Assembly: GCF_963548695.1 (NCBI RefSeq)
Contig: NZ_CAUUWA010000013.1
Location: forward strand, 1 to 46,989
Length of the DNA: 46,989 bases
Reading direction: 5' to 3'
From: an uncultured Fretibacterium sp.
GTDB lineage: Bacteria; Synergistota; Synergistia; Synergistales; Aminobacteriaceae
Of the stretch, positions 24,784 through 34,511 are shown one piece after another. The translations under genes and the position numbers were made by a program. Within the stretch, counting starts at the first letter, position 1. Each line of letters opens with the position of its first letter. The notes below the pieces were generated by a model, which was given only the letters and a program-made list of their open reading frames with translations, did not search any database and was not told the origin of the DNA.

Positions 24784-25836
24784 CTATATAGGAAGCAGTG
24801 CCCGAAGTGCGGAGCAGACATCCGGGGCCCAATCCGCAGCGCCCCTTCCTCTTTGGAGCAGCCTCTCGAGCGGGCTTTCCAGGGGCTCGCCGTCGCCCTC
24901 CCTCCAGACGACACCTCCACCGGCCTCCTCGAAGCAGCGGGCGTTGCGTTCCTGATGCCCCTCGGCAGCCCCCTCCCAGGGGACTACCACGGCGGGAATA
25001 CCCCATTGCAGGGCCTCCGCGAGCGTCGAGCCTCCGGCCCTGCAGATCAGGGCGTCGCACAGCGAGTAGAAGGGGTTCATGTCCCACTGCCTCCCCACGA
25101 AACGGACGTTTGAGGGGAGATCGAACTCCGGCGGATCCCCCAGGAACAGGAAGACAACGTTATCTCCGTTCTTCTCGAAAAACGCGGCCGCGGCAAGCGC
25201 CCGTTCCACAAGTGTTCTGCTCCCGAGGGAGCCGCCCGCGACCCCGACGATCCGCCCCCCTTTGGGGAGCTCCAGAGCCATCCTCTCACGGGCACGGGAG
25301 GGCAAAAGCCGTTCCGGCCGCCTCACGGGGATTCCGACGGGGAGGAAGGACAGCACCCCGTCGCACGCCCTCCATCCCGAGGCCACGACGGCGCCACACC
25401 GGGAGGCCAGGCGGGTAACCCGGCCTGCAACGGCGTTCTGCTCGTGGATGACGACGGGTATTCTCCTAATTCTACAGATTAGAAGAGGGGGCAGCGAGAC
25501 GTACCCGCCGAAGAGGACGCAGACATTGGGCTCCTCTCGGGAAATGCATCGGGCCGCCGTTCCCAGGGATCTGAGGAGGGCGAACGAGCGGAGCAGCATG
25601 CGGACCGGTGACCGCACTCCCAGGGGAGAGCCCTCGATGGGGAGGATGTGAGGCTCTATCCCGAAAGAGGCGTAGATCTCCCTCTCCAGGGGGCGCCCCC
25701 CCGCAAGGTAGGAGACCGACGCCTCATGGCGCGCCTCCAGCCACCGCCCAAACACCACTGCGGGGAGAATGTGCCCCCCCGTTCCGCCCGCAGCGATCAG
25801 CACCCGTTTTTTCTTCACTCGTTTTTTCCTCTGCAT
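24784..25836 (-). CDS. murG: UDP-N-acetylglucosamine--N-acetylmuramyl pyrophosphoryl-undecaprenol transferase
   Basis: 350 residues. It makes lipid II on the inner face of the membrane. The N-terminal glycine-rich loop reads AAGGTGGHILPAVVFGRWL (15-33). Other landmarks are VCVLFGGYVSLPPLL, VIHEQNAVAGRVTRLAS and the donor-binding segment CRAGGSTLAEALQWGIPAVVVPW near residue 290. The very basic MQRKKRVKKKR start is compatible with membrane association. It begins 3 bases after the ftsW stop codon. Confidence 0.97.
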   Translation of the reverse strand: MQRKKRVKKKRVLIAAGGTGGHILPAVVFGRWLEARHEASVSYLAGGRPLEREIYASFGIEPHILPIEGSPLGVRSPVRMLLRSFALLRSLGTAARCISREEPNVCVLFGGYVSLPPLLICRIRRIPVVIHEQNAVAGRVTRLASRCGAVVASGWRACDGVLSFLPVGIPVRRPERLLPSRARERMALELPKGGRIVGVAGGSLGSRTLVERALAAAAFFEKNGDNVVFLFLGDPPEFDLPSNVRFVGRQWDMNPFYSLCDALICRAGGSTLAEALQWGIPAVVVPWEGAAEGHQERNARCFEEAGGGVVWREGDGEPLESPLERLLQRGRGAADWAPDVCSALRALLPI

Positions 25837-25839
25837 CCC

Positions 25840-26970
25840 TCAGGCTCCCCGTTCACGCTGTCCCCCCCCAAGCGAGATCTTGTTAATACGCATCAGGATG
25901 CCCACCTTCGCCCACATGAAGAGCATGGCGCTGCCCCCCGCGCTGACGAAGGGAAGGGGGATGCCCGTGAGGGGCATCAGCTTCATGACCCCGCCGACGT
26001 TGATGAACATGGGCCCGATGATCGACGTCGTCAGGCCCAGGGTCAGGACGGAAAGGAACGGGTTGGGACAGCGCCGGTAGATCCGGTACGCACGAATCGT
26101 CCACACCGCGTAAAGGGACAGGAGAAACAGGGTGCCCACAAGCCCAAACTCCTCGCCGATCGCCGGGAAGATATAGTCCGTCTGAGCCGCGGGCAGGTAC
26201 TCGTCCTCCTGGAGCCCCTTGCCTATCCCCACCCCGAAAAGCCTCCCGTTACAGAAGGCTACCAGCCCCTGGATGATCTGAAATCCCTTGTTCATGGGGT
26301 CCGACCACGGGTCCCAGAAGGCCAGAAAACGCCTCATCCTGTAGGGTTCGATCAGGACGAGGGCAGCGAAGAGCACAAGCATGAAAGCCCCGCCCAGCAG
26401 AGGACATTTCCAACCCCTGTTCTCGACGTGCATCATCAGGCAGATAAGCGTCACGAGGATGGTTCCGCCCAGGTTGGGCTGAAAGAGCAGGGGGAGGATC
26501 GACAACACCGTCACCACCATCGTCGGACGCAGAAAACCCTGAAAGCCCTCCCTCCGCGACTGATCCAGCCGGTCGGCCAGAAAGAGAGGAACCGCGAGCA
26601 ATAGAAACTCCAGCGGCTGAAAACGCACCCACTTCAGGTCCAGCCAGCGTCGGGCGCCCCCAACCCGGACGCCCAGTCCCGGAATGAGGGTGCCGATGAT
26701 CAAGAGTAGAGCGAGAAACCACAACAGGCCACTCCAACGTCGGAGACGACGCAGAGAGGAAAAGGCGCAGACGAACATCAGGACCAGCCCAGAGACAAAA
26801 AAAAGGCACTGCTTCACGATCTGGGCATAGGGGGCCCCCCCCGTCATGCTGTTGCGCAGCGACAGGGAGGAGATCATGACGAGCCCGCACAGGCTGAGGA
26901 TCAGAGGGATGCCCCAGATCAGCCATGGGCCGCCGCCCCTCGGGCGCTCCCCGTCGTTGAAGACGGTCAC
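25840..26970 (-). CDS. ftsW: Peptidoglycan polymerase FtsW (SEDS family)
   Basis: 376 residues from a GTG at 26970 that overlaps the murD stop codon as GTGA; the open frame upstream of it is a murD shadow. About ten transmembrane helices are present. SEDS signatures are QPNLGGTILVTLICLMMH, a GIGKGLQEDEYLPAAQTDYI block with FPAIGEEFGLVG, and PLTGIPLPFVSAGGSAML. It polymerises septal glycan with FtsI. Its slot between murD and murG, not next to rod-shape genes, supports FtsW over RodA. Confidence 0.94.
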   Translation of the reverse strand: MTVFNDGERPRGGGPWLIWGIPLILSLCGLVMISSLSLRNSMTGGAPYAQIVKQCLFFVSGLVLMFVCAFSSLRRLRRWSGLLWFLALLLIIGTLIPGLGVRVGGARRWLDLKWVRFQPLEFLLLAVPLFLADRLDQSRREGFQGFLRPTMVVTVLSILPLLFQPNLGGTILVTLICLMMHVENRGWKCPLLGGAFMLVLFAALVLIEPYRMRRFLAFWDPWSDPMNKGFQIIQGLVAFCNGRLFGVGIGKGLQEDEYLPAAQTDYIFPAIGEEFGLVGTLFLLSLYAVWTIRAYRIYRRCPNPFLSVLTLGLTTSIIGPMFINVGGVMKLMPLTGIPLPFVSAGGSAMLFMWAKVGILMRINKISLGGGQRERGA

Positions 26971-28358
26971 GGCCCGACCTTCAGGCTGCGGACGATGGAA
27001 CGGAAATGGTCGCCGCGCTCGCCATAATTCGCGTACATGTCCCAGCTGGTGCACGCCGGGGAGAGGAGGACCGTCATTCCCGGGCTCGCCAGCTCCCTGG
27101 CCGTCAGAACCGCCTCCTCCATATCCTCCGCCGTGCGTATAGCCGAGAACCCCGCCTTCCTCAGCGCATCGGCAATGGCATCCCGTTCCTCGCCCAGCAG
27201 GACCGCCGCGTCCGCCTCCCGCGCCACGGCCTCGGCCAGAGGGGCGTAGTCCTCCCCCTTTCCGCGCCCGCCGAGGATGACGATCTTGCGCCCCTCGAGG
27301 GACGTCATCGCCGTCACGGACGCGGCGACGTTCGTCCCCTTCGAGTCATCGACGTAGACGACGCCGTCGATCGCCCCTGCGTGCTCGCAGCGGTGGGGCA
27401 GGGGGGCGAACCCCTCCATCAGATCCCGCGCGGGCAGGTCGATCCCCAGGATCCTCAGCACGGCCAGGCTCATGGCGACATTCTCGCGGTTGTGTCCCCC
27501 CAACAGGGAGGTCTCCGAGTAGCGGAAGAGCGTCCGCTCCGCCCCGTCCCGCATCAGGCAGGCCCTGTCGGCGTCCATGAAGATGTGCCCGGCCATACGG
27601 TGAACGGGGGTCCGGCTCCAGCTCAGGGTCAGCAGCCGCTCGGCGCCGGCGGCGCCCAGGGCCTCCACGTCCCGGTCCTGCACGATCCCCCAGCCCGAGG
27701 GGGCCCGCAGGGACAGCACCCTGGCCTTCGCCTCGACATAGGCCTCGTAGCTGCCGTGCCAGTCGATATGGTCCGGCGCCAGGTTCGTGACGACGGACAC
27801 CGCCGCGGAGAGCACGGAGGCCCGAGCCAGCTGGAAGCTGCTCAGTTCCAGCACCACAATGTCGAGGTCCCGGTCCGTGAAGGTGGACGCCGCCGTCCCC
27901 AGGTTTCCGCCGACCCCTACGTTTCGCCCCGCCCTTCGGAGCATGTGCCCGATCAGGGAGGTCACCGTGCTCTTTCCGTTGCTTCCCGTCACGGCGACGA
28001 GCTTCCCCCGAATATGCGGCGCGACGAGGTCCAGCTCCCCGATCAGGGGAATGCCCCGCCTCTTCGCGCCCTGCACCACCTCGGCACGGGGCGGGATCCC
28101 CGAGCTCAGCAGCAGGGCGTCGGCCTGGAAGGCCCTCTCCGTATGCCCCTCCCCCTCCCAGTCGATCCCGCTGCGCCCAAAGAGGTCCGAGGCCGCCGCG
28201 GAGACCGGCCCCGCCTCGGACACAAAAACGTGCGCCCCAAGACGCCTGGCCATCAGCGCCAGCTCCCTGCCGCTGATCCCGGCCCCGACGACCGTAATCC
28301 GCTTTCCCTTCAAGTTCAAGCCATCCAAGTTCACGCCATCTAAATTAAAACCATCCAT
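26967..28358 (-). CDS. murD: UDP-N-acetylmuramoylalanine--D-glutamate ligase
   Basis: 463 residues. It adds D-glutamate to UDP-MurNAc-L-Ala. The ATP loop is VAVTGSNGKSTVTSLIG (121-137), followed by VLELSSFQLARA, NLAPDHIDWHGSYEAYVEAK and a C-terminal VYVDDSKGTN and ILGGRGKGEDY. AAGGAGA seven bases upstream of ATG 28358 supports the start. The first 17 residues are a short repeat of the NLDG type (FNLDG, VNLDG, LNLKG), which precedes the usual first strand KRITVVGAGISG and is not part of the normal family fold. Confidence 0.97.
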   Translation of the reverse strand: MDGFNLDGVNLDGLNLKGKRITVVGAGISGRELALMARRLGAHVFVSEAGPVSAAASDLFGRSGIDWEGEGHTERAFQADALLLSSGIPPRAEVVQGAKRRGIPLIGELDLVAPHIRGKLVAVTGSNGKSTVTSLIGHMLRRAGRNVGVGGNLGTAASTFTDRDLDIVVLELSSFQLARASVLSAAVSVVTNLAPDHIDWHGSYEAYVEAKARVLSLRAPSGWGIVQDRDVEALGAAGAERLLTLSWSRTPVHRMAGHIFMDADRACLMRDGAERTLFRYSETSLLGGHNRENVAMSLAVLRILGIDLPARDLMEGFAPLPHRCEHAGAIDGVVYVDDSKGTNVAASVTAMTSLEGRKIVILGGRGKGEDYAPLAEAVAREADAAVLLGEERDAIADALRKAGFSAIRTAEDMEEAVLTARELASPGMTVLLSPACTSWDMYANYGERGDHFRSIVRSLKVGP

Positions 28359-28410
28359 ACTACTTTCTCCTTAAAACCGGGGCTCTTTCATTGTTATAAA
28401 AAACAGGGCC

Positions 28411-29379
28411 TTACCTGCCGAACAGGGCTGTGAAAAGCGCCGAAAGCCACAGGGACCCGACGGCCTGGATCAGCCAAAATCGCATCGTAACCGAGGTCTC
28501 GTCCCATCCCAGGCGCTGGAAGTGATGATGCAGCGGGGCCATCAGCAGAACCCTCCTGTTCAGCTTCCTTATCGTAAAGATCTGCACCGCGGAGGAAAGC
28601 AGCTCGACGCCGAACAGGAATCCCACCGGGATCAGGGCCAGCAGCCTGCCGTTCATGACGCAGAGGGCCGCGAGGGCCCCCCCCAGAAAATGCGCCCCCG
28701 TATCCCCCATGAAGGTCCGGGCCGGATGAAGATTATAGAACAGAAAACTCGACGCCATCGCAAAGAGCAGAACCATCGCCAGCGCGTTGAAGCCCGAACC
28801 GTCGGATGAAACATCGGGTGAAACATCAGATGGAAGCAGAAAGGCCAGGGCCCCGAGGGCAATCAAAAAACACCCTCCCGCCAGCCCGTCCAGGCCATCC
28901 GTGATGTTCACCGCATTCATCATTCCCGAGACGCTCAGGATCGCCAGGGGGAATACCAGCCAAACCGGACCCGGGATCCCGCTCCACAGGGCCAGACCGC
29001 TGCGAAGGTGGACGACAAGCACCCAGGCCCCGCACACGACGAGCTGGACCTTCAACTTGGCGAGGCTCCGAAACCCCTCGCTGGATCTGCGGAAAAATTT
29101 CATCCCATCGTCGACCAGCCCGATGGCGCCCCCCGCGATCGGCAGGGACCAGAACACGAGGGCCTCGCTCCCCCATGTTACGAGGAGCGCCAACAGGGCC
29201 ATGAGCAGGAAGACACACCCCCCCATCGGGGGGGTCGCGGCCTTGATCTCGACGTCGATTCCAACCCCGTAGCTCTTTTGAGCCTGCCCGACGCTCCAGC
29301 GTCGCTGGACGCCGATCCAGACGTACTGCAGGAGAAGCCCCAGGAGGAAAAAGCCGCCCCCCCATAGGGCAAGCCCCAT
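28411..29379 (-). CDS. mraY: Phospho-N-acetylmuramoyl-pentapeptide-transferase
   Basis: 322 residues from ATG 29379, which shares bases with the murF stop codon (TGATG). It transfers phospho-MurNAc-pentapeptide to undecaprenyl phosphate, making lipid I. About ten transmembrane helices are visible. Family motifs are GLVDDGMKFFRR, NAVNITDGLDGLAGG, FMGDTGAHFLGG and MAPLHHHFQRLGW. A loop near residue 190 contains a short internal repeat (SDVSPDVSSDG) encoded by tandem 12-base units. The longer open frame upstream of 29379 is a murF shadow. Confidence 0.96.
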   Translation of the reverse strand: MGLALWGGGFFLLGLLLQYVWIGVQRRWSVGQAQKSYGVGIDVEIKAATPPMGGCVFLLMALLALLVTWGSEALVFWSLPIAGGAIGLVDDGMKFFRRSSEGFRSLAKLKVQLVVCGAWVLVVHLRSGLALWSGIPGPVWLVFPLAILSVSGMMNAVNITDGLDGLAGGCFLIALGALAFLLPSDVSPDVSSDGSGFNALAMVLLFAMASSFLFYNLHPARTFMGDTGAHFLGGALAALCVMNGRLLALIPVGFLFGVELLSSAVQIFTIRKLNRRVLLMAPLHHHFQRLGWDETSVTMRFWLIQAVGSLWLSALFTALFGR

Positions 29380-30788
29380 CACGAAGCCTCCCCGGGGCCA
29401 TTGGAGGGAACGGCCTCCGAAGCAAGGCCCTCGACGACCCTCTCGAGCTCCAGGCTGTTGGAACCCTTCACCAGGATCCCCGCCCACTCGGCGGCCCTCG
29501 CAGCGTCCAGGGCCTCCCTCCAGCCCCCGACAAAACGGCGGTTCGGCCTCTCCTCCAGGGCCCCGCGCCAAAGCTCCCCCACCAGAACGGCCTCGTCCAC
29601 CCCGTCGATCAGGGGCTCCAGCTCACGATGGTATCGCACCGCATCCGGCCCCATCTCCCGCATCTCCCCCAACACGGCCATCTTAGGCGTCACGGATCGA
29701 AGGGACAGGAAGGTCTCCAGGGAGGAGCGCATGGAGAGCGGATTGGCGTTGTAGGCGTCGTCGACGACAAATCCTTCCCGCCCCGCGGCGGGAAGGATCC
29801 TGCCGCGCCCCTCGATCCCGCAAAATCCCTCGAGGGCCGCGGCCCCCTCCCTCAGGGGAGTGCCCAGCCGACATCCCGCCGCAGCGGCGAAGGCCAGGGG
29901 CAGGGCCATATGCCGCCCCCACAGGGCAGCACGGATGCATGCCTCGTCCCCCCCGCCCCAAAGGCGGAAGGTGAGGACGGGCAGGACGCCCTCCAGGGCA
30001 AAACGGGGTTCTTCGATGAGAAAATCCGCCCCACACTCCATCCCCACGGAGTCGACGGAGGGCCCCGACAGGCCCGAGGCGGCCCCGCGAAGCAGGGGAT
30101 TGTCGAAGTTGTAGAGGAAGCGGCGCAGCCGCCCGGAGCCGGCGATCTCCATCTTGGCCCGCAGGACCCCCTCAACGGACCGGAACCCCTCGAGATGGAC
30201 GGGCGCCACCTGGGTCACCATGGCCGTCGTGGGAGGAAAGAGCTCGGACAGCTCCGCGATCTCCCCCGCCTTGTTGGCCCCGAACTCCAGGAGCAGCAGC
30301 TCCGCGTCGGGCGGCATGGCCAGGACCGTTGCGGTGCATCCGATACGGGTGTTCAGGCTCCGGTCCGCCGAATGGACCCGGAAGCGCGTCCTCAGGACGC
30401 GCCGCAGGGCCTCGCGGGTCGTCGTCTTCCCCACGCTCCCGGTCACCGCGACGACCTCCTCCGGCGCGGCCCGGCGGAGGTAGGCCGAGGCCAGCCGGGC
30501 CAGGTCCCGCTCGGGGTCCTCCAGCTCGACGCAGGGAACGGCGAGACCCTCGGGGCGCTTGCCGCGCCGCGCGACGATCAGGGCCGCGCCCTTCTCGAGC
30601 GCCTGAGGGATGTACCGATGGCCGTCCGTCCGCTCCCCCTCCAGGGCGACGAAGACGCCCCCCCGCTCTACGTCACGGCTGTCGGTCGCGACATGAGCGG
30701 GGAAGGGGAGCCCCTCGACTCCCCGCTCCACCTCCGCACCGATCAGGGCAAACATCCCGCCCACGGAAAGCCTGGCGCCGTCCTCCAT
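29379..30788 (-). CDS. murF: UDP-N-acetylmuramoyl-tripeptide--D-alanyl-D-alanine ligase
   Basis: 469 residues. It adds the D-Ala-D-Ala dipeptide to complete the stem peptide. The N-terminal domain has ATDSRDVERGGVFVALEGE. The ATP loop is AVTGSVGKTTTREAL (114-128). LLLEFGANKAGEIAELSEL and the later VVDDAYNANPLSMRSSLE are characteristic of MurF. The gene has no ddl neighbour in this window, so the dipeptide must be made elsewhere. It is separated from murE by 71 bases. Confidence 0.96.
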   Translation of the reverse strand: MEDGARLSVGGMFALIGAEVERGVEGLPFPAHVATDSRDVERGGVFVALEGERTDGHRYIPQALEKGAALIVARRGKRPEGLAVPCVELEDPERDLARLASAYLRRAAPEEVVAVTGSVGKTTTREALRRVLRTRFRVHSADRSLNTRIGCTATVLAMPPDAELLLLEFGANKAGEIAELSELFPPTTAMVTQVAPVHLEGFRSVEGVLRAKMEIAGSGRLRRFLYNFDNPLLRGAASGLSGPSVDSVGMECGADFLIEEPRFALEGVLPVLTFRLWGGGDEACIRAALWGRHMALPLAFAAAAGCRLGTPLREGAAALEGFCGIEGRGRILPAAGREGFVVDDAYNANPLSMRSSLETFLSLRSVTPKMAVLGEMREMGPDAVRYHRELEPLIDGVDEAVLVGELWRGALEERPNRRFVGGWREALDAARAAEWAGILVKGSNSLELERVVEGLASEAVPSNGPGEAS

Positions 30789-30859
30789 CGTCTTCCTCCC
30801 CCCCTCGAATCAGGAAACCGGACGGCTGCCCCGTCCACCGAGGGACCGCACGTCCAGCC

Positions 30860-32347
30860 TCAATGGTCGCCCCCGGAGGAACGAATCCAGGAATCCACCG
30901 TCTCCGCATCGTTGTAGGGCGTCCTCACCCCGGCCTGCTCCAGATACCGCTCCGGGCCCTTCCCCGATACCACCACCACGTCCCCGGGAGCGGCTATGCT
31001 CAAAGCGGTGCGGACGGCCTCCCTGCGATCCAGGATAACCCGATGCCGCGCACCGCCCGATTCCTGAATTCCCCCGACGATCTCCGCTGCGATCTCCGCG
31101 GGGTCCTCGTCCCTCGGGTTGTCCATGGTCACGATCACGAGGTCGGCCAGGTCGGCGGCGACCCTGCCGAGGGCGGGGCGGTTGAGAGGATAACGCCCCC
31201 CCCCATGTCCGAAGACCGAGATCAGGCGGCCCGGGCAGAGCGCCCGGGCGGTGGCGAGGACGTTTTTCAGGGCCTCGGGGGTATGGGCGAAATCGATGAA
31301 GCAGCAGGCGCCGTTCGGCAGGGAATGTCTTTCGAGGCGGCCCGGGACCTGCGGGACCGCGGCGGCCCCTCGGACCACGGCCTCGTCCTCCACCCACCCC
31401 CGCAGCGCCGTTACCGCCGCCAGCACGTTCCAGACGTTGAAGTTCCCCACGAGAGGGGTTTGCAGATGCAGGTCCGTGAAGCCGCGCATCGACACCGTCA
31501 TGGAGGTCCCCTCCAGGCCGGTCCGGAACTCCGTCACGCGCGCGAAGGCGTCGGAGGCAAGGGCGAACCCCCGCATATTCTCGGGAAAATCCTCCAGCAG
31601 CCGGCGCCCGTAGGGGTCGTCCGCGTTGGCGCCCCCCTCGAACCCAGGCCGTGCGTAGCGCGAAAACAGGAGCCGCTTGGCCTGGAAATAGTGCTCCATG
31701 TCCTTGTGGAAATCCAGATGTTCGGGGTTCAGGTTCGTGAAGAGCGGAACGTCGAAGCGGCATCCCCTCAGGCGCCCCAGGAAGAGCCCATGGGAGGAGG
31801 TCTCCATCACGCAGGCGCCGCATCCGTTCCGGACCATCTCCGCAAGCCGGCGCTGTACGACGCAGCTCTCGGGGGTCGTCCTGTCCGCGTCCCTCTCCCT
31901 CACCCCGTCGCTCTCCACGATCGTGCCCAGGAGCCCCGAGCGTATCCCGGCGGCATTCAGGATGCTGCGCAGGACGTAGGTCGTCGTGCTCTTGCCGTTC
32001 GTCCCCGTGACCCCGACCATCAGCAGTTTCTCCGACGGATTTCCGTATACGATGGCGGAGACCTCGCCCATGACCTCGCGCACGGAGGGGACCACGACGG
32101 ACGGAAGCCCGGCGTCGACGGGCCGCTCGCAGAGCAGGGCCGCGGCCCCAAGCTCTCGGGCCATGGGAATGTAGTCGTGCCCGTCGCTCCTCTCACCCCG
32201 GATGCAGCAGAACAGGGTCCCCGGACGAACGCTCCGGCTGTCGGACACGACGTCCGTTATCCGGGGATTTTTCCCGGCCCCCCCGGCCCCACGAAGGAGG
32301 CCCTTCTCCCGAACAAGCTCAATCAAGCTGGAAAAATTCACACTCAC
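30860..32347 (-). CDS. murE: UDP-N-acetylmuramoyl-L-alanyl-D-glutamate ligase (meso-diaminopimelate type)
   Basis: 495 residues from a GTG that overlaps the ftsI stop codon (GTGA). The N-terminal domain has SDSRSVRPGTLFCCIRGE, the ATP loop reads VGVTGTNGKSTTTYVL (111-126), and a catalytic segment is METSSHGLFLGRL. The specificity motif DNPRDEDP (409-416) is the form associated with meso-diaminopimelate in well-studied MurE proteins, as against the lysine type. This implies a Gram-negative style A1-gamma peptidoglycan. Confidence 0.96.
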   Translation of the reverse strand: MSVNFSSLIELVREKGLLRGAGGAGKNPRITDVVSDSRSVRPGTLFCCIRGERSDGHDYIPMARELGAAALLCERPVDAGLPSVVVPSVREVMGEVSAIVYGNPSEKLLMVGVTGTNGKSTTTYVLRSILNAAGIRSGLLGTIVESDGVRERDADRTTPESCVVQRRLAEMVRNGCGACVMETSSHGLFLGRLRGCRFDVPLFTNLNPEHLDFHKDMEHYFQAKRLLFSRYARPGFEGGANADDPYGRRLLEDFPENMRGFALASDAFARVTEFRTGLEGTSMTVSMRGFTDLHLQTPLVGNFNVWNVLAAVTALRGWVEDEAVVRGAAAVPQVPGRLERHSLPNGACCFIDFAHTPEALKNVLATARALCPGRLISVFGHGGGRYPLNRPALGRVAADLADLVIVTMDNPRDEDPAEIAAEIVGGIQESGGARHRVILDRREAVRTALSIAAPGDVVVVSGKGPERYLEQAGVRTPYNDAETVDSWIRSSGGDH

Positions 32348-34017
32348 GATCGATCATTCTTTCCCGGGGCATAATATTCTACCTCCGCCATCTCCTCGAC
32401 GATAGCCCGAAAGGAGGGGGCGGCCAGTTCGCCTCCGTAGTAGCGTCCGCTCGTGGGCTCCCCTATGGACAGGAGCATGAGATAGCGCGGTTTTTCATAG
32501 GGCCAGAAGCCGATGAAGGACGCGACGTGGCGGTTCTTGCTGTACTTTCCGGCCTCCGCGACCTGAGCGGTCCCGGTCTTCCCCGCCAGCTCGGTGATGG
32601 CGGTGTTCGCTCCTTTTCCGGTCCCCTCGAGCACGGCGGACCGCATCGTCCTTCGCAGCCATTGCGCCGTCTCGGGGGTGAGGACCTCCCGCATCACGCG
32701 GGGCTCCCCCCTGTAGACGACCTCCCCCGACGAGTTCACGGCCTCCTTGACGATATAGGGGCTCATCAGCTTCCCCCCGTTCACGACGGCGGCCATGGCG
32801 TTGATCAGCTGCAGCGGCGTGATGGCCAGCCCCTGGCCAATGGCGATGTTGGCGGGCACGACGCCGCGCCATTGCTCGGGGAAGGGCAGGATTCCGTTCG
32901 CGACCCCCGGCAGCTCGACGTCGCTCGCCGAGCCGAACCCCCAGCTCCAGAGGGTCTCGTACATCTTGACCTTCTCGGACCGGACGCCGATCTGAGCCAT
33001 CCCCACATTGGAGGATTTGACGATGAGCTGAGCCGTGCTGATGTTCCCCATCGCCCTGGGGTAGGCCTCCGTTACGTAACCGTCGGCGACCTTGAGACGG
33101 GCCGGACACTGGAAGGTCTCGTCCGTCCGCACCCAGCCCTGCTCCAGGGCTATGCCCATATAAATGGGCTTGAACGTAGAACCCGGTTCGTAGCTGCGGC
33201 TGACGGCGTTGTTCGAGAGCAGTTCCCCTCGGAACCCCTCCCGGACCCGTGGGTCAAAGGGAGGCCAGCTGGCCATGGACAGGATCGCGCCCGTCCAGGG
33301 GTCCATACAGATAGCCGCCGCCCACTTCGCCCCGTTGCCCGACGCGATTTTGTCGAGGTGCTTTTCGACCACATACTGCATCCGGCTGTCGACGGTCAGG
33401 GTCACGACGGGCATGACGTGGCTCCGCTCCGGTTCGTCCCCGCCCAGGCCAATAGAATGGCCCCCCGGACGCCGGATGATGATGCGGTACCCTGGGGGGT
33501 CGTAAAGGACGGAGTTCCACGACTGCTCGATCCCGGCCTGGCCGCGGTTGTCGATGTCGCAGAACCCCAGCACGTGGGCCAGGAGGCTTCCGTTGGGATA
33601 GCGCCGTTCCTGCTCTCCGATGTCGCGGACTGCCCGTATGTTCAGCGCCAGAATTTTCTGCGCCTCCTCCCTCGACACCTTGCGCTTCAGCCAGACGAAG
33701 CGCCCCTCGCCGTTCGGTTGCAGCTTTCCCACGACATCCTCGGAAAACACGCTGCGAAGGGCCGGGAGATCGTCGGAGTCCAGGAGCTTCGGATCGACGG
33801 CGAAACTGGACACCATCTCGGGAATAACCAGGGCGTTGCCCTTGGAATCCTGGATGATGCCCCGATTCGCCTTGACGGGAACCCGCCTCCAGTACTGCTG
33901 CTGGGATTGCTGGAGCACCCTGGGGTCCGGATAGCAATGACGTTCGACCAGCGTCCGGGCAAACAGCACGAACAGCACGACGAACAGGCCCCACGGACTG
34001 AAAAGGCGCCGTCTCAA
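32344..34017 (-). CDS. ftsI: Division-specific penicillin-binding protein (FtsI/PBP2-like)
   Basis: 557 residues. A short cytoplasmic tail and one transmembrane helix (10-24) precede a class B PBP dimerisation domain (RGIIQDSKGNALVI near 52). The transpeptidase motifs are STFK (280-283, catalytic Ser280), SSN (335-337) and KTGTA (480-484). It cross-links septal peptidoglycan and works with FtsW. There is no PASTA domain at the C-terminus. It overlaps murE by four bases. Confidence 0.95.
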   Translation of the reverse strand: MRRRLFSPWGLFVVLFVLFARTLVERHCYPDPRVLQQSQQQYWRRVPVKANRGIIQDSKGNALVIPEMVSSFAVDPKLLDSDDLPALRSVFSEDVVGKLQPNGEGRFVWLKRKVSREEAQKILALNIRAVRDIGEQERRYPNGSLLAHVLGFCDIDNRGQAGIEQSWNSVLYDPPGYRIIIRRPGGHSIGLGGDEPERSHVMPVVTLTVDSRMQYVVEKHLDKIASGNGAKWAAAICMDPWTGAILSMASWPPFDPRVREGFRGELLSNNAVSRSYEPGSTFKPIYMGIALEQGWVRTDETFQCPARLKVADGYVTEAYPRAMGNISTAQLIVKSSNVGMAQIGVRSEKVKMYETLWSWGFGSASDVELPGVANGILPFPEQWRGVVPANIAIGQGLAITPLQLINAMAAVVNGGKLMSPYIVKEAVNSSGEVVYRGEPRVMREVLTPETAQWLRRTMRSAVLEGTGKGANTAITELAGKTGTAQVAEAGKYSKNRHVASFIGFWPYEKPRYLMLLSIGEPTSGRYYGGELAAPSFRAIVEEMAEVEYYAPGKNDRS

Positions 34018-34080
34018 GATTCAGCGTCCCCCTCACGGGACTTGCGCCCGCGGACCTTCCGCATGGAGTTCCATCCCCCC

Positions 34081-34455
34081 TCAGTTTTCCTCCCCGAAGA
34101 GCCAGGCGACCCGCGCGCGCCACCCCTTCGTCGGCCCCGAAATGCTCTCGGCGGTCAAATCCCCACCGCGGGGCCGGACGAGGATGGTCTCCGCAACCCG
34201 AACCTTCTCCATCCCAAGCTGCTCCTTGCAGTAGCTGTAGATCCTGATGGGGGCCACAAGGCCGGAGAACTCCTGCCTCAGGGCGGTCTCCTCCATGGAG
34301 TACCGTCCGATAGCCCGGTTCAGGCTGTCCAGGCGATACGCCAGACAACCCGCTTCGTAACGCAGCGCCCCCAGCGCCAAAAGCACGAGCAGGCCGAACA
34401 CGACCCCCGCCATAAAGTGCCTTCTTATTGCCCGTACCCTGTTGACTCTCCTCAT
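34081..34455 (-). CDS. ftsL: FtsL-like cell division protein
   Basis: 124 residues. A basic N-terminus (MRRVNRVRAIRRH) precedes one transmembrane helix (FMAGVVFGLLVLLALGALRY, about 14-33). A predicted coiled coil follows (LAYRLDSLNRAIGRYSMEETALRQEFSGL), then RIYSYCKEQLGMEKV, which resembles the end of the FtsL/DivIC core. Primary sequence similarity is weak, as usual for FtsL. The identification comes from topology, size and position between rsmH and ftsI. Confidence 0.78.
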   Translation of the reverse strand: MRRVNRVRAIRRHFMAGVVFGLLVLLALGALRYEAGCLAYRLDSLNRAIGRYSMEETALRQEFSGLVAPIRIYSYCKEQLGMEKVRVAETILVRPRGGDLTAESISGPTKGWRARVAWLFGEEN

Positions 34456-34511
34456 AAGTTACAGCCCCCATCCATAGATGCTGTGCCCATAAGTTCCCTT
34501 TATAAGTCGCC

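Noticed and set aside
30329..32374. 681-codon plus-strand open frame opposite murF and murE
   Set aside because: Antisense to two clear Mur ligase genes with overlapping-stop coupling; the product is low complexity.
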